Source of the DNA: Prostheceraeus crozeri
Taxonomy: Eukaryota > Platyhelminthes > Polycladida > Euryleptidae
Assembly: GCA_907163375.1 (NCBI GenBank)
Contig: CAJQUW010015655.1
Location: forward strand, 242,657-306,656
Reading direction: 5' to 3'
DNA length: 64,000 nucleotides
Numbering within the stretch: the first letter of the stretch is position 1; each line of letters begins with the position of its first letter. Below are positions 1-12,335 of the stretch, piece after piece. A program made the position numbers and the translations under genes. The notes below the pieces were generated by a model that had not been told where the DNA came from, searched no databases, and saw only the letters and a program-made list of their open reading frames with translations.

Positions 1-225
1 GAACTTATCTTTAACCGCAATGCTACTTGAATCTGTCAAAGGAATGCCAAATGAATCCTTGAAGGTGGTGTTGGTGCACGGCAGCAATGTCATCGATGGA
101 AAAAAGAGATGGTGTTTAATTAACGAACAGCACTGAGGCCATCAAGTTGAAGCCTATTTCGCTCATAAGGACAGTAAGGCGACCCGGATTTTTGGCTCTT
201 CTTATGAAGTATTCGAGTATTCTCG

Positions 226-752
226 TCTGCCGAGTTCCAGTTAGTTCATCTTCTTGTCAGACACAATCAAAGAAAAACATGTAAATCCAATGGGACGCAG
301 ATTACAGTTTTTGGTAAAAAGAAATTGTCTATGTTTTCGCTTGTTAACTCAAAAGTACTATGCCCAGAGTCATAATTTTTGGTGTGGAATGTATTCAGGT
401 CATTTCCTATGATGTGCATGTGCTATTATCATGCTTCTGATCGGCAATGTATGTGAGAATGTGGTTGACTGTGGATAAAGTTGCGCAAAGTGTTTGTGTT
501 TGCCGGCATTACGAGGCCCGCCAAATCTAATTGTGTCTAGCTTTATGGACAGGAGTGCATGAACATGAAAGGAAGTGGCCTGAAGACATTCCATGTCGAA
601 GATTATGACTCTAGACTTAATACTTTTGAGTTAACAAGCGAAAACATAGACTATTTCTTTTAACCAAAAACTGTAATCTGCGTCCCATTGGATTTACGTG
701 TTTTTCATTGAACCTGTCTGACAAGAAGAGTAACTCACTAGAACTCGGCAGA
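226..752. repeat. Inverted repeat, arms about 155 bp, spacer about 215 bp
   Basis: The left arm (226-382) reappears as its reverse complement at 598-752 with a few substitutions and small indels. Both arms hold, in opposite orientation, the same long stretch that includes AATCCAATGGGACGCAGATT. The spacer (383-597) has no convincing gene. The structure could fold into a long hairpin. It may be a foldback/MITE-type element or a local inverted duplication. I found no clear target-site duplication. Confidence 0.8.
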
Positions 753-757
753 CGCAC

Positions 758-3712
758 CGATTCGTTGTAGGCATAGGGTGTACATCATTCTGTGGAAGTG
801 GTTTCAGTCTCGTTCCTTGCAGAAACTCGTTCTGGCTGCCGGACTATGAAATTTGTCAACTGTATCACTTTGAGATGAGGTTAAACAATCGATAGACGAT
901 TTGCAAGTGACATTTCTCTGGAGTTTTGGCAACGAGACTAGAGTGAACATTTAGTTTAGCTTTTGATTTAGTGACTTCATTTTTCAAATACATGTTTTGC
1001 CAGTTTTCGTTTTCCTTGCTTTAATGAATCCAAATGTAGCTTGCAAGAATACCAAGCTATACTTACTGCTCAATAGTGTTCAATTTTCTTACCGATGGTA
1101 GAAACTACATACTGTCTACATAGGTCTACATATGGTCTACAGGTGTCTACATATGGTCTACATAGGTCTAAAGGCACGCAATCATGGAATCAATAATCAG
1201 CTTTTTGGAATGATTTTAAAGCGATTGTATTCAAATAACACAATCGACATTTTCATTAAGGATGGTTACTCGCAAGTGCGAGAAACGATATAAATATATT
1301 TATATATCTAGTTATTAGGGGATTTAGAAACTCGGTTTCAGCTCTGTCGGTGAGGCAGCAGATGAGAATCAGAAATTTGCACAATACTGTCCTGTGATGT
1401 CTGCTGGCGAGCACGAAGGAGCATGAAAATGGGAGGATGACCCAAGACGATTAAAGCCCAAATGAACACTGTATTTGAAAAATTTAAGCTTCCTTCAGAA
1501 CGCATGCCATCTGATTTCTGCGGTTCATCTCAAACTTATTTAATTTGGGTCTATGGATGAATTTGTTCTTATTGCTCTTGCACTCTTGTACCAAGTACAA
1601 CAGTTCAACATGTTAATCATTGCTACATCTTGTTGTTTTTATAGATTTCAGAGGCCATTTCATTTAATTCAATTGGGTTTGAATAATGCGTATAAATACT
1701 TTGACGGATGATTATGTGAAATATTGTCATTTGATTCAGAGGGAACTTGTGATTTTAGTGTTTTTTGATGCCTTACACGTAGGATATACCATTGGATAAT
1801 AATCTCAATTCTTCAACATGCCTATTTATTCTTAGATCTCATCACTTGATGTTTTCTTTACAGGGTGGCGGCCAGATTTCAAGCTTCAAATTCGCGGGCG
1901 ATTCCCGGGCTTTTTCATCGAATTTCCACGCTATTTTTATATTTACCAGATATGTCTCCAATTATATCGTTCAAAATTATACGGACACTTCTTTAATCTG
2001 TTTTTATCAAAAAATTTGAGATATTTCCTGCTTTAATTTTCATACCAAATTTTGAAGTGAACAATGTTTGACTCAGTTTAACACTCAGTTTTCTGAAATT
2101 TTGAATTCTGTGAGCGGTGGTTCTCATTACATGCTACAATTGCACATAACATATTACTTATGACATTATATCATGAACTCAACTTTCTCTCAGTGGCCTC
2201 CTCAGCAAGTGAACTACGCAAAGGATCTAAATGATTTGATATCGATAGAAAAATTCAGTTCCTTAGCTTTCCACCGATCAAAAAAATACTTCATTTTCAT
2301 CATCTGATTCAACAAACTATGAACTTGTGTTTAGCCGATTTTTCAGACTTAAATTTCCAAACATGATAAGTTGAAGCAACTAACTGCATTTCGGAACGCG
2401 ACATTTTGAACTGCGGCGTATTCATGCCATGATAGAAAGCCGTGATATCAAGATGCACATGTTAACACAAAGGCACAATGACACCAATTTACTAAGACGT
2501 ATCGGCAAAAGAAACCAGGAAAACTGCCACAATGGGCGAAGACCGTGAGCGCCTGAAGAATTCCTAATTATCATCTTTTCTATTAGCTTGCGTAGAAACA
2601 ATGAGCGCCTGTAATTGATGTTTATTGAAATAAACTCATAACATGCCGAAAAATAAAATGTTAATTCAATGAATTGAGAATACATAGCTTTTGATATTAT
2701 CACGCTTCGAAAGGCAATTTCCTGCTTCAACCTTGAATGCATAAAAGTTGAAGTCTGAAAAGCTGACTAAAATCAAAAATTATATGAATCAGTTAATGAA
2801 AATAAATATTTTGTGATCATTCGAAAGTGCGAAAAAAGAACACTTCTATCATTCGCTGTAAAATCATTCAGATCTCATAAGTAGCTCACGGCATACAAAC
2901 CACTAAATGAAGGTCTGGTCCTCTGTGCTTGTTTTAAAAAAATGGTTAGCCGGGTAAGTGTGTGATTGAATGTGTAGGAATAATTAAGTTAATTTGAAAA
3001 ACATTTATGGTTCTGATTACTTTCAAAAGCAATATATAGGCTTAGTAAAAAGTAAATAGTCACATTTGAAAATCGGCTCAGCCGTGAAACTAATTGTACC
3101 ACAGTCTTCTTGAATTCTTTACACGGTCAGTTTGAATTTCCCATGAATTACACAGTCATGGTTTTTACTCAGTTATTTTACATTTATTTAACATTTTACA
3201 TTATTTGTCTTTTCACTTTTCATCACCTTACTTTAGTTTTCAGTTTTTAGCCTTGATTAAAACAAGCTGACTAAGATTCTTCGTGAAGCAATGAAAAGAT
3301 CATTCGGTCCACATCAAAAAATGACTGCATGAGAACATAGGCCTTAAATGACATGATATTCACTGAATAAGTACAGCGATAACAGCCGAGCACAGAAAGT
3401 TATTTTAAAATCCATTTTCCCTTTCAGATGATACTCGTAACAGTGAAAAATGAAATTCCCACAAATACAACACAGCAAGCATGAGTAGCAAACGTCAAAC
3501 TGTTTTTCGAATGAATACAAGACCATTCACGTATGATAGACAAAACCAACATGCAGACTTTCCTTTCCAGCTTTCGACTTTTTACTCTACAACCTGCGAC
3601 CCAAATCAACCTCGAAAATGTCCGAATCACACAATTCTATTGAAGAACGACAACGGAGAAATTTGCAGATTCAAAGTAAGAAAACATCGAGGGAACTTCT
3701 CATCCTATTTCC
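758..3712. other. Non-coding stretch, no gene recognised
   Basis: AT-rich sequence with only short shadow ORFs and no recognisable protein domain, RNA gene or transposon terminus. It contains a small imperfect tandem repeat at 1114-1170. It lies downstream of the minus-strand lectin/PAN exon, so it may be intron or 3' flank of that gene. Confidence 0.5.
1114..1170 (+). repeat. Short imperfect tandem repeat of a GTCTACATAKG-type unit
   Basis: Five copies of GTCTAC-containing units, about 10-13 bp each and separated by ATAG, ATATG or AGGT variants, lie head to tail. It is a degenerate minisatellite, and no function is implied. Confidence 0.75.
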
Positions 3713-4307
3713 TCACAAACTTTTCCATCCATTCGCAGCTCCCAGTTCCACATTCTGGTCAGTATGCAATATAAGCTTGCACAAACCAGTTTCAGCATGA
3801 TAATAAAAGCCAACACACCAGTCATATTCTTCTCCTGAGCATTCTACAGCGCAATGTTTGACATTCTTCACATTAGGAACATCACGTGTACATCCTCCTC
3901 CTCCTCCCGCATAATCATCAGGAGCAGAGAAAACAGCAACCGGAACCGGTCGAAAATTGTGTGATCGCTCAGTTTCCCATGTGGACCTCAATCCTTCCCT
4001 TGACTGGCACATGTGGATCGGTGAAATCTGCAATGTTATGCCCCCTGGCTCTTCGCCAAGCCATGTGAGCCTGCTTGAGCTCGGTGTGACCTTGCCGTTG
4101 GTCCATCTGCAACCATAGTGACTTCTATTTCTCTCATTGAGCTTATCGGTCAGACCGATGTAGTAAAGATAAACTACCAATTTTTGGTAATTCAGATTGA
4201 TGGCATTTTGACCTGCTACCAATTCTCCAATGAATGCACCACAGAATCGCAGAGTCGCACCAGCGGCTGAATTTGTTTCTGGGGTTCCAGAAAAGACAAA
4301 CGCTGCT
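3713..4307 (-). CDS. Exon encoding a C-type-lectin-like segment followed by a PAN/Apple-like domain (partial gene)
   Basis: The minus-strand frame is open from about 4325 to a TGA at 3713, roughly 200 codons. The first half has C-type lectin features: a CGAFIGELV-like helix, the core YYIGLTDKLNE, a WTNGKVTP loop and TWLGEEPGG. After a glycine run (five Gly from a CTC-rich tract) comes a cysteine-spaced module, CTRDVPNVKNVKHCAVEC, then CVGFYY and LCKLI, like PAN/Apple domains with their conserved Cys pairs. Both folds are usually extracellular and bind carbohydrate or protein. The protein lacks its own start and signal peptide here. A pyrimidine-rich CTCAAG acceptor at about 4308-4313 would open the exon. 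The 3' side ends at the TGA or at a GTGAGG donor just before it. PAN is the safer call; the lectin part lacks some expected cysteines. Full gene structure is unknown. Confidence 0.5.
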
Positions 4308-4325
4308 CTTGAGTGAGAATGGACT

Positions 4326-6318
4326 TACATTTAATATATTGAAAATGGAAATTAAGAGGACGACAAATTCGATGAAAACGCATAACAACGACATTTTGCG
4401 GGCAATCGACCAACAACTGCAGGTGTCTGGAGAAATATGTATTTTATAAGTAGATGCTGTGCTCTGTATTTGGCAAGACTCCAAGAACAACTTTCTGTTA
4501 CGAAGTACCGCAAAAACAACACAAAATGTGCAGAAATCTTCTCGATAGCGGTTAATGTAGATGCATTAACGTCAGTAAGGTGTCTCCTTCTATTGCTACT
4601 TCTTCATCATAGCGACCGCACGCCTTGATGATTAGACGATCACTTTGTCAAAGCTTTGAAAGAGTTCTGGAAGTTCTGTTGTGGCAATGTTGCTGTGCAA
4701 TAGCTGCCAGCATTTTTAAAACAAAGGTCAATAAAACCAGGAAATTTAATTCCCATTGACAATTTAAAGCATCTGCAAGGAATGAGGCTTGAAATAAGAC
4801 TCACAAAATGATGTGCGTCTTATTGCTATTACAAATTTGCACGTCTGCGAGTGTTACACGTTGCCTTGTCTGGCCAGACAAACATGCACATTCAAGGGAA
4901 AACACATTGATGTTGCGGTAAAATTACATTTTCCATGTTTTCCTTGATTAAATGGCAAGTATTAAGTCTAGAGCAGTGGTGGGCAACCAAGTTGGGGAAG
5001 TGAGCCACCAATTTTGAAAGGCAGTATCATAGGCTTGAAATTCATTTATTCCGCAATTTATTCCGGTTGCTGCACAGTATACCTGTTGGCGTGCGTGCGG
5101 TCAATAGATGCGATGCATGCGGCGAATGCCTTGCTTAAAATCTGTAAGTCAGCCACTTTTATCTTTCCTAAGTTTAATGATACTTTGGACTCTGAATCTC
5201 GGATGAAACCAATGGAAAACGATCTCATTTAGGGGAATCACATCCTAAAGAGCTGTAACAACGGTGAGGAATCGCCGAATTCACTGGTGCTATCTATTTG
5301 CATTCATTAACTCGCAGTCTGTGCACGCTGCCTTCTCGCGAAGGTCCTATTCAAAAGGCTGTGAAATGAAATGTTGGGTGCATTCGGCGGAGTTATCCAT
5401 GGAATTCTAGATATTAACACCTGGAATGATCACTTCCCAAATTTCTTCCTTTCGCTTTGCGATTCGAGGCCCATAACGTATCGAAGCAGCGGAGGGATTT
5501 CCTCACCGTTGCTTGCAATGGCCGCCGGGTAGCCGCACTCTGGTCTGTATACAGGTAAGGAGTGGAAGCTGTATTGATGATTCATCAAATGTTTCCCTCA
5601 AATTACATCATCTGTGAGCATTAACCAGAAAATTGGTTTCGACTCAAAACAGCCGTCGCATATTTTGTAAAGTGGTTGAAAATCTCTTTTTATACAACAA
5701 CATTGAGGCATTCGGTCGAACCATGTGTACAAATGGGCACGATCTTGTTTTTGAAATGTCCAATCGTCTGTATAATTGCTTTTTGAAAACTATACAAATC
5801 GAATCTCAGAAAGAGATTTGAAGGCCAAATCAAACGCAAAGTGTTCCAAGTTTTCGAATCACTAAAAGCATTATTTTGAAATGCATTTGTTTTTAGTTCT
5901 TCATGATTTTGTTATTGCTGTTATTGCTGACCCTATATCAAACAAATAAATACAATGTGCCAATGTATCTATCAACAATAAGATATACATGCAGCAATAG
6001 TTGTATGCATAAGATAGGAAAAGGCACTGGACGATTAACTAATCGGACAGAAACAATCATTTCACGCGCGTCCGCCTAATGGCCTTTCATCGTAGCGCGT
6101 CAAAAGGAGTGATCATTCTAGGTGCAATTATCTAGAATTCCATGAGTTATTGCATCCCTCACTTTAGGGAAAATTATTGTGATCTGACATCAGACCATTC
6201 TCTGTATCAGACTGACTGAGTGACGTGTGTTAAATTAATCATCCATCATCGTTTTATGGGAGAAATGAACAAAATGGAGGCTGGCTAACAATTAATGTAG
6301 ATATAATTTATCCCCTTT
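4326..6318. other. Non-coding stretch with one hAT-like terminus motif
   Basis: No supported gene. At 4975-4989 the sequence CAGTGGTGGGCAACC looks like the terminal repeat of Charlie-type hAT elements, but I saw no matching inverted end downstream, so any element is a remnant. Short ORFs here have no recognisable domains. Confidence 0.4.
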
Positions 6319-7313
6319 TTTACTCGATCCTGTAGGCGTACAACCTGTCTTGACGAATTTGTAAATGGTCGATTGCCACGGGTTGCTCCTACTCGTTGGA
6401 GTTATAACGCTCGACTGGTCCATGCGGTAAAAGAACACAGATCAGATTTGATAAACCTATATTAACACATTTATGAAAATCCATGTAATTGGGATGATTT
6501 TGTAACCAATGATGCTCGCGGCTTCTTGTGGAAATTGAAATCTTTCCAATTCATATTTCTTTTGGAATTGTTTTCGGAGTTGTTTGCATTTACTGATGTT
6601 TTGTACAATTTGTATTACAGAGGAAGTCACTTGATATTAGTTACTGTCAAAAGAAAGTTAATGAATGTATTGATTTTTTTCGAGAAACAAGGGATAAGTG
6701 CAAGGTAATTTTCAATGCTGCAAAAAGCAAATATGAGGATGACTTTGTTGCATTTTGTCACACAGCGATCCTGCTGAGCAAGTTGAGAAGCATAACGCTT
6801 TGTTTATTGAAATTGTTCATAGCTTGACTGAACAAATGTTGGTGAGATTTGCTGACTTCGCAAACTTCGGTTTTTTCGACCTACTGTGAAAATTTCCCTC
6901 AAGCTTAGTTCGATGAGTTGAAGAAAAATTATGGTAGTTCTTTTGATACTACCAGATTGCGCAATGAATTATCAGTTTTGTTAAAAAGCGGCGAATTTCG
7001 TTCGTATGATGTATAAGAATTGCATTTTTATCAGTGCAGGCAAAATCTGGACACTACACTGCCTGAAACTTACAAATTCACTAAACTTGGATTGACATTT
7101 CCAAGCACTAAAAAATCCTGTGAACGATCTTTTTCTGCTTTGCGAAGACTAAACTGCTTCACCAGAACACCACAAGGTGAAGAGCGACTGTCAGCATTTG
7201 CTGTAATATCCATCGAGAAAAATTTATTGATACAAATGAGACAAGAAAGTCATTTCAGTGTCAGCGATAACTTCGTAAAAATGACAAGGAGGATGGACTT
7301 CATTTTTAAGTGA
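6319..7313 (+). pseudogene. Broken hAT transposase (ZMYM1-like group)
   Basis: Fragments in order resemble the catalytic and C-terminal parts of hAT transposases of the ZMYM1-like kind. At 6340-6450 is CLDEFVNGRLPRVAPTRWSY, which includes the typical TRWSYN box. At 6517-6610 comes RGFLWKLKSFQFIFLLELF. At 7020-7310 is the dimerisation region with GLTFPSTKKSCERSFSALRR and EERLSAFAVISIEKNL. The reading frame is broken by at least one TAA (about 6463) and several frameshifts, so it cannot make a transposase. The N-terminal zinc finger and first catalytic region were not seen. It directly precedes the truncated non-LTR element. Confidence 0.75.
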
Positions 7314-7389
7314 TTTGATGATATTAAGTACAAGAGGTTCATTAGAAGAAATAGTTTTTCTACAATTTCAATAGCAACCAACATGGAAT

Positions 7390-9555
7390 CATGAATTACC
7401 CGGAATAACCCGGAAGCTTATAGATCATCTGATTTTCGGTTTGGATTCCTTAAAACAAAAGCATGAGTCCATTGGCATCATCATAGCTGGGGATTTTAAT
7501 CGTGCTAATGTCAAACTTTTGACATCCTCGTACGCATTAAAACAATTGGTTGATACTCCAACGCGCAATGATGCTATTTTGGATTTGTTTCTCACGAATA
7601 TGCCAGATATGTATTCAAGAGTTGAAGTGCTACCACCCATCGCAACGTCAGATCGCAATGTCATTCTTGCAATACCTATTTTCAAACGATCTTCATTGGT
7701 GCCAAAATATAGAATGAAACGATGTCAAACTCGTAGTAACAAAATCAAGTTTGTGAATGCTCTTAGTCAAATAAATTGGAATCTTGTTTACCTGGTTGAC
7801 AGCTGTGAAACGAAGTATGGGATCATTTTTTCTATTTTGTCATATTTGATGGATGACTATCTTCCATGGGTCAGTACAAAAATTCCGGCTGGATCAAAAC
7901 CATGGGTTACGGAATACTTTGTACAGACAGTAGAGCTACGAAATAAGCATTGGTGTGACGGCAATATGGTACTTTACTCCCACTATAAGAAAAAGACGGA
8001 AGAAATTCGAAAAACATTAAAAGCCAACTATGTGAGACAACATTTGAACAAGGTTGAAGCCTCAAAAGAATGGTGGACTGGATTGAAATCAATTATATGT
8101 CAGAACAGTAAATATGCTAACAACAAAGTTAATGGTTTTATTCAGAACAATTTCGATGGTGATGTCTCAACTTTTATCAAATCCATCAACAATTTTTTTG
8201 TATCTGTTGCCAAAGACATCCAACCATTCAACGAGAATATTTTTCACAGCAGATATGCTTATGTTCCTGATTGCTTCTTACCAACTGTTTTAGATATTGA
8301 AAACATGCCAAGCGGCATCAAGGTAACGAAGTGTTTGGGTCCTGATGGGATCCCTAACTGGATATGGAAGGATTGCTGCAAGATACTGTCTGGTCCTATC
8401 GCGTCCGTTGTATGTTCATCCATAAGAGAAGGAGTATGGCCTGCGATGTGGAAGAGCTCTGATGTTACAATCTTGAGCAAAACTGCAAGACCAAAATCTT
8501 TGGAATCTGACTTCAGACCTATCAGCCTTACATGTGTTGTAAGCAAAGCTGTAGCCGAATCAATTATGATCAAATCGATTCTCTACTATGTCGGTGAGAA
8601 AGTAGATCAAAATCAATATGGTGGCGTCAAAGGAGATTCCACAACAAATGCAATGCTCACTTTGATGGATGACCTGCTTAGAAATGCCGATGATGGTCTA
8701 ATCAGCAGACTATTGTTGATAGACTTTTCAAAAGCTTTCGATAGAATTGACCACAACATTCTGATCATCAAACTTCTCAATTTAGAAATCCCAGTGTGGT
8801 TATGTAAATGGATATCTGGTTTTCTTACTGCACGAACACAGAGAGTAAAATACCAAGATCAATATTCTGAATGGAGGACAGTATCTGCTGGCATTCCGCA
8901 AGGTACAAAACTCGGCCCCCTGTCTTTCATTTTAATGATCAATGATCTATCTGCAAATGTAAAATACGTTGATGACTGTACAATTTATGAATCTTTGGAA
9001 AATTCTCAATGTTCCGTTTTACAATCACGAATGGATGATATAGTGCAATGGACGAAGAACAACAATATGAAACTAAATTCCAAGAAAAATATGAAATGAG
9101 AGTTAGCTTCAAAAAGAAACAGAGATCATGGGATTCAATCACCATCAATGATGAAATACTTACTCCTGTTTAGAAAGCAAAAATTCTCGGCTTCATAATC
9201 AACCAAAATTTGTCCTGGACTGATCACATTGAAAAATTGTAAAGACAGCACAAATGAGAATGCATTTTATAAGTGAAATGATGCGATGTGGACTTCATAA
9301 TGAGGATATTATACGGTATTTATGTGCTTGTGTCCGAAGCATCCTCGAATATGGTGCTCCAGTGTGGCACTTCGGAATCACCAAAGCTCAATCAATTGCT
9401 ATTGAATCTGTTCAAAGACGACTGATAAGAATGATGGAACACATCCCATATGATTATCATGATTATGATTATGACCGTCTTCTGCAAAAATATTCACTGG
9501 AAACACTTAGTTCACGACGTATCTGTCACGAACATCTGTCGGAATTATTTTAACA
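7390..9555 (+). pseudogene. Endonuclease/reverse transcriptase ORF2, frameshifted
   Basis: From 7390 to 9099 one frame is open for about 570 codons. Near its start is the endonuclease motif IIIAGDFN, then TSDRNVI, where the usual SDH reads SDR, so the nuclease is probably dead. The RT follows with KCLGPDGIPNW, DFRPISLTCVVSKAVAE, LLLIDFSKAFDRIDHNIL, AGIPQGTKLGPLSF and the catalytic YVDD at about 8965. After 9099 the sequence continues in other frames through a typical C-terminal part (ILEYGAPVWHFGITKAQ at about 9330), with stops at about 9172 and 9241. It copies its own RNA into DNA when intact; this copy is dead but only moderately decayed. Confidence 0.85.
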
Positions 9556-9808
9556 ATTTGCCAAAAGCTTTGAGTGAAAGAATTTCACATCGTCCCCAAA
9601 AAACAGAAATATTGAGACGTAAAGCAAATATCATCTTTTGTAACACCAACAGGTATAAAAACCCTTTCTTGCCATCTGCAGTACAGAACTTCTCGCAATT
9701 GATATTTAGTGTGTATACATGTATATCTTCTCCTTTTCACTTTTTTGTAAAATGACCAGCTTCTGCTGTCTAGTATTGAATAAGCATATTATTATTATTA
9801 TTATTATT
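7390..9808 (+). mobile_element. 5'-truncated CR1/jockey-group non-LTR retrotransposon with (ATT)n tail
   Basis: This is one retrotransposon copy. It starts inside the endonuclease domain, continues through reverse transcriptase and ends in an ATT microsatellite at 9788-9808, a common 3' end for CR1-like elements. The 5' truncation fits target-primed reverse transcription. The orientation is plus. No target-site duplication was identified with confidence. The clade assignment rests on domain order and the short simple-repeat tail, not on a tree. Confidence 0.8.
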
Positions 9809-11194
9809 GTAAAAGTTCACGATAATATAAGCTAAATTAAAGCACTTTCAATGTCCAATATAATTAATGCTATAATATGCACAGACAATACGCCAATATA
9901 CCAAATGTATGTAAAATCAAGTTTCGATTCTGCGGACCGCATGCCCATCGATTTGTAGCATTGCACGTCACTGATACATAGTGGTCGCATTACATAAAAA
10001 ATACTACACACAAATGTACACAGAAGCATTGCACACAACAGCATTGTACACAACTAATTCGTCTAATATTATCGAGTGATTTACTTTCTACGATTCCTGT
10101 CAGAATATAAGAGCGAATAGGCCTATAACGAATCATGGAAGCTTTCCTTTGTGTAACTAAACGGCCATTTGACTTTTTTGGTGACATAACTGACATTACC
10201 TTATTTTATCGAGAAAACGACGGTCTGCAAGTGCAGTGCAGCTATCTGTTTGAAAGCCGTTCAAGATAAAACTGATTGTGCTACCATATTTTTGGCATGA
10301 AATGTCTTCTAATAATTTCTGCACAATAGATACAAGATTCAGATTACAGATTCAGATTTCGACAAATAATTTTTTGCCCGATGCATTTGCTCATAAACTA
10401 TCGGACAAGAGTGACACCAGCATGGCCGTGAAACTTCTCATTACCAACCTGTGTAGACCGGCATTGTTATGACCGTGCAACTTCTCATGACTTGCCTACA
10501 TATGGCCTGTATAGGCCTATAGAAAAATGTGCCTAGGAGGATTTCGGTGGGGATTTTTCTGGTCAACGTAGGTGCTGTCAGGAATGTCTCTGTCAATTTT
10601 CAGCTCGGTACAAATTATTTCTAGGCTTGGCCACTTTTTGAGCTATTTCGACTTAACTACATCAACGGTAGATTCATAAAATATCCTAACAGTTCTCATC
10701 AAATACAATCGCATCAAATGTACTAAGAAACAAATGAATGAACAACAGTTTTAAGTCTGCGGCGGTGTCAATTTTGTCACTTCGTTGAAAGCTCCTTTGA
10801 CTATCGCACATGTGTGGTTCACATGAGTAGGCCTCTGGTTTGGAACCGGTCGAGTCTGTGTGATCCGGGCTAGGCCCTACGGTCGATGTTGTTAGAACCG
10901 GCCGGGGCTAGGCAGGCGTCTCTGCAGCCTGCTTGCAGCAGGTCAACATAGATATCATTCGATTTCTAGATTTCTATATAGCATAGGTGCGGTAGGTCTA
11001 TCGTTACTCCGGATATAAGCAAGCGCTCCTGATGAAGCGAAGAGATACTGATTTTTATCAATTTTAATTTCCATGTAATTTATTCTTTAATCAGGTACTT
11101 ATGCAATAATTCGAACCTTGATAATAAATTTGCAAGCTTATGGAAAAAATTGAGCATTGATTGATACGCGCAATAATATAAATAAATGAACCTT
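9809..11194. other. Non-coding stretch, no gene recognised
   Basis: AT-rich sequence with a small GC-richer patch at about 10850-10950. No conserved protein or RNA gene was seen. Short ORFs here look like chance. Confidence 0.5.
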
Positions 11195-11398
11195 GTTTAT
11201 ACTCGGAAGCACATCAGGGACGGAGCCTTTCTTCCATGTGTCGAGTTGTTATTTATGGCACTCTCATTCTTTTTGTGCTGAGTGTTCAGCAAGAATACAG
11301 AGTGTACCTATTATAAAAGTCTTAGGGTTGACGCGACCAAGGTCTGAACCAAGGTCCCCGGACGCAGAGCGAACACTCTACCACAAGGCCACAGTGCC
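11195..11398 (-). mobile_element. tRNA-derived SINE, copy A
   Basis: Read on the minus strand, the element starts GGCACTGTGGCCTTGTGG and has a pol III B-box-like GGTTCAGACC about 50 bases in. That is the layout of a tRNA-related SINE head. The body and the end, GTGCTTCCGAGTATA, match a second copy at 33731-33935 in the opposite orientation over about 200 bp. Beyond the end is an AT-rich tail with ATTTATTTATATTATT. Confidence 0.8.
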
Positions 11399-12176
11399 GG
11401 TAATTTATTTAAATAATTTTGCGATAGATAAGTCAAAACAGGGTTGCCACTTCCGGAAGACAAAAATACAGACTTGATGACTAGTTACTACTAGAGCAGA
11501 CCAAAAGCCTTCGTCAGCTTTACGAAGAGTCTCGTTTGTATCAGGGAAGATTACAATCAGCATCATTTTCAACGAAAACATTGCGACAAAATTCAATCGA
11601 ATTAAGACAAGACACAGTCAAATTAATTCGAAGGATGCAGAAAAAAATGTATGCAGAACAGCGGGAAACGTAGACACTCGACATCTTGGATCGGTATTCT
11701 TGGGGGATTCTACAAGCCACAAATTTGCGACAAATGTTGGATGATCTTTTGAAATCTCCCGAAGAACTGAAGTTGGATCGTGTCTAATGGACTAACCTAA
11801 CGTCAGTTGGTCATTTTAAGAGAAACTGAGTGATCACATGACCGACTTCTTTAGGCTAAGTAGAATTTATCTATTTTGGTTCATGTAGATTCCGCATGCT
11901 CCTTAACCCCCACCCCATTGGGGTGTTTTGACAAACACACCTTGCTGGAGAAAGGGGGGCCCAGCGCACCCTGCACATTTCTAAAGGTCCTGATAACTAA
12001 AGGTTTTGATATTCAAGGTCATTGTGGAGGTCAAATGTGAAGTCAAAGGTCAAAAAGATGATTTTTTTACTATGGTTACTATATTTACTATGGCTTTAAA
12101 TTTTGAATTCAAAACGTCGAAGCATAGATAGCTCGACAGTCATCAAGTTGCTTGTCAATTGCAAATCTCAAATTAA

Positions 12177-12335
12177 CCCTGGCATGGCTGCGACTTTTAA
12201 TGGGGAGTTGTGTCGATGTTGAGAGATGTAAACTAGGCCTGCTGATGATTCCTGATATTGAATGAAATAGCAGCTATTCAGGTCTTTTTCCATTTCTCAA
12301 CTGAGTATGCAACTCAAAATTTAATTTTTCCATTT
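12177..12335 (+). mobile_element. Fragment of the small MITE seen complete at 28262-28488
   Basis: It shares the internal GGGGAGTTGTGTCGATGTTG-like segment and the right inverted terminus (GCAGCTATTCAGGTCT) with the 28.3-kb element but lacks the left terminus. It is an older, truncated copy of the same family. Confidence 0.7.

Noticed and set aside
11312..11398. Functional tRNA gene
   Set aside because: The acceptor and anticodon stems do not pair well and the sequence continues into a SINE body repeated at 33.7 kb.
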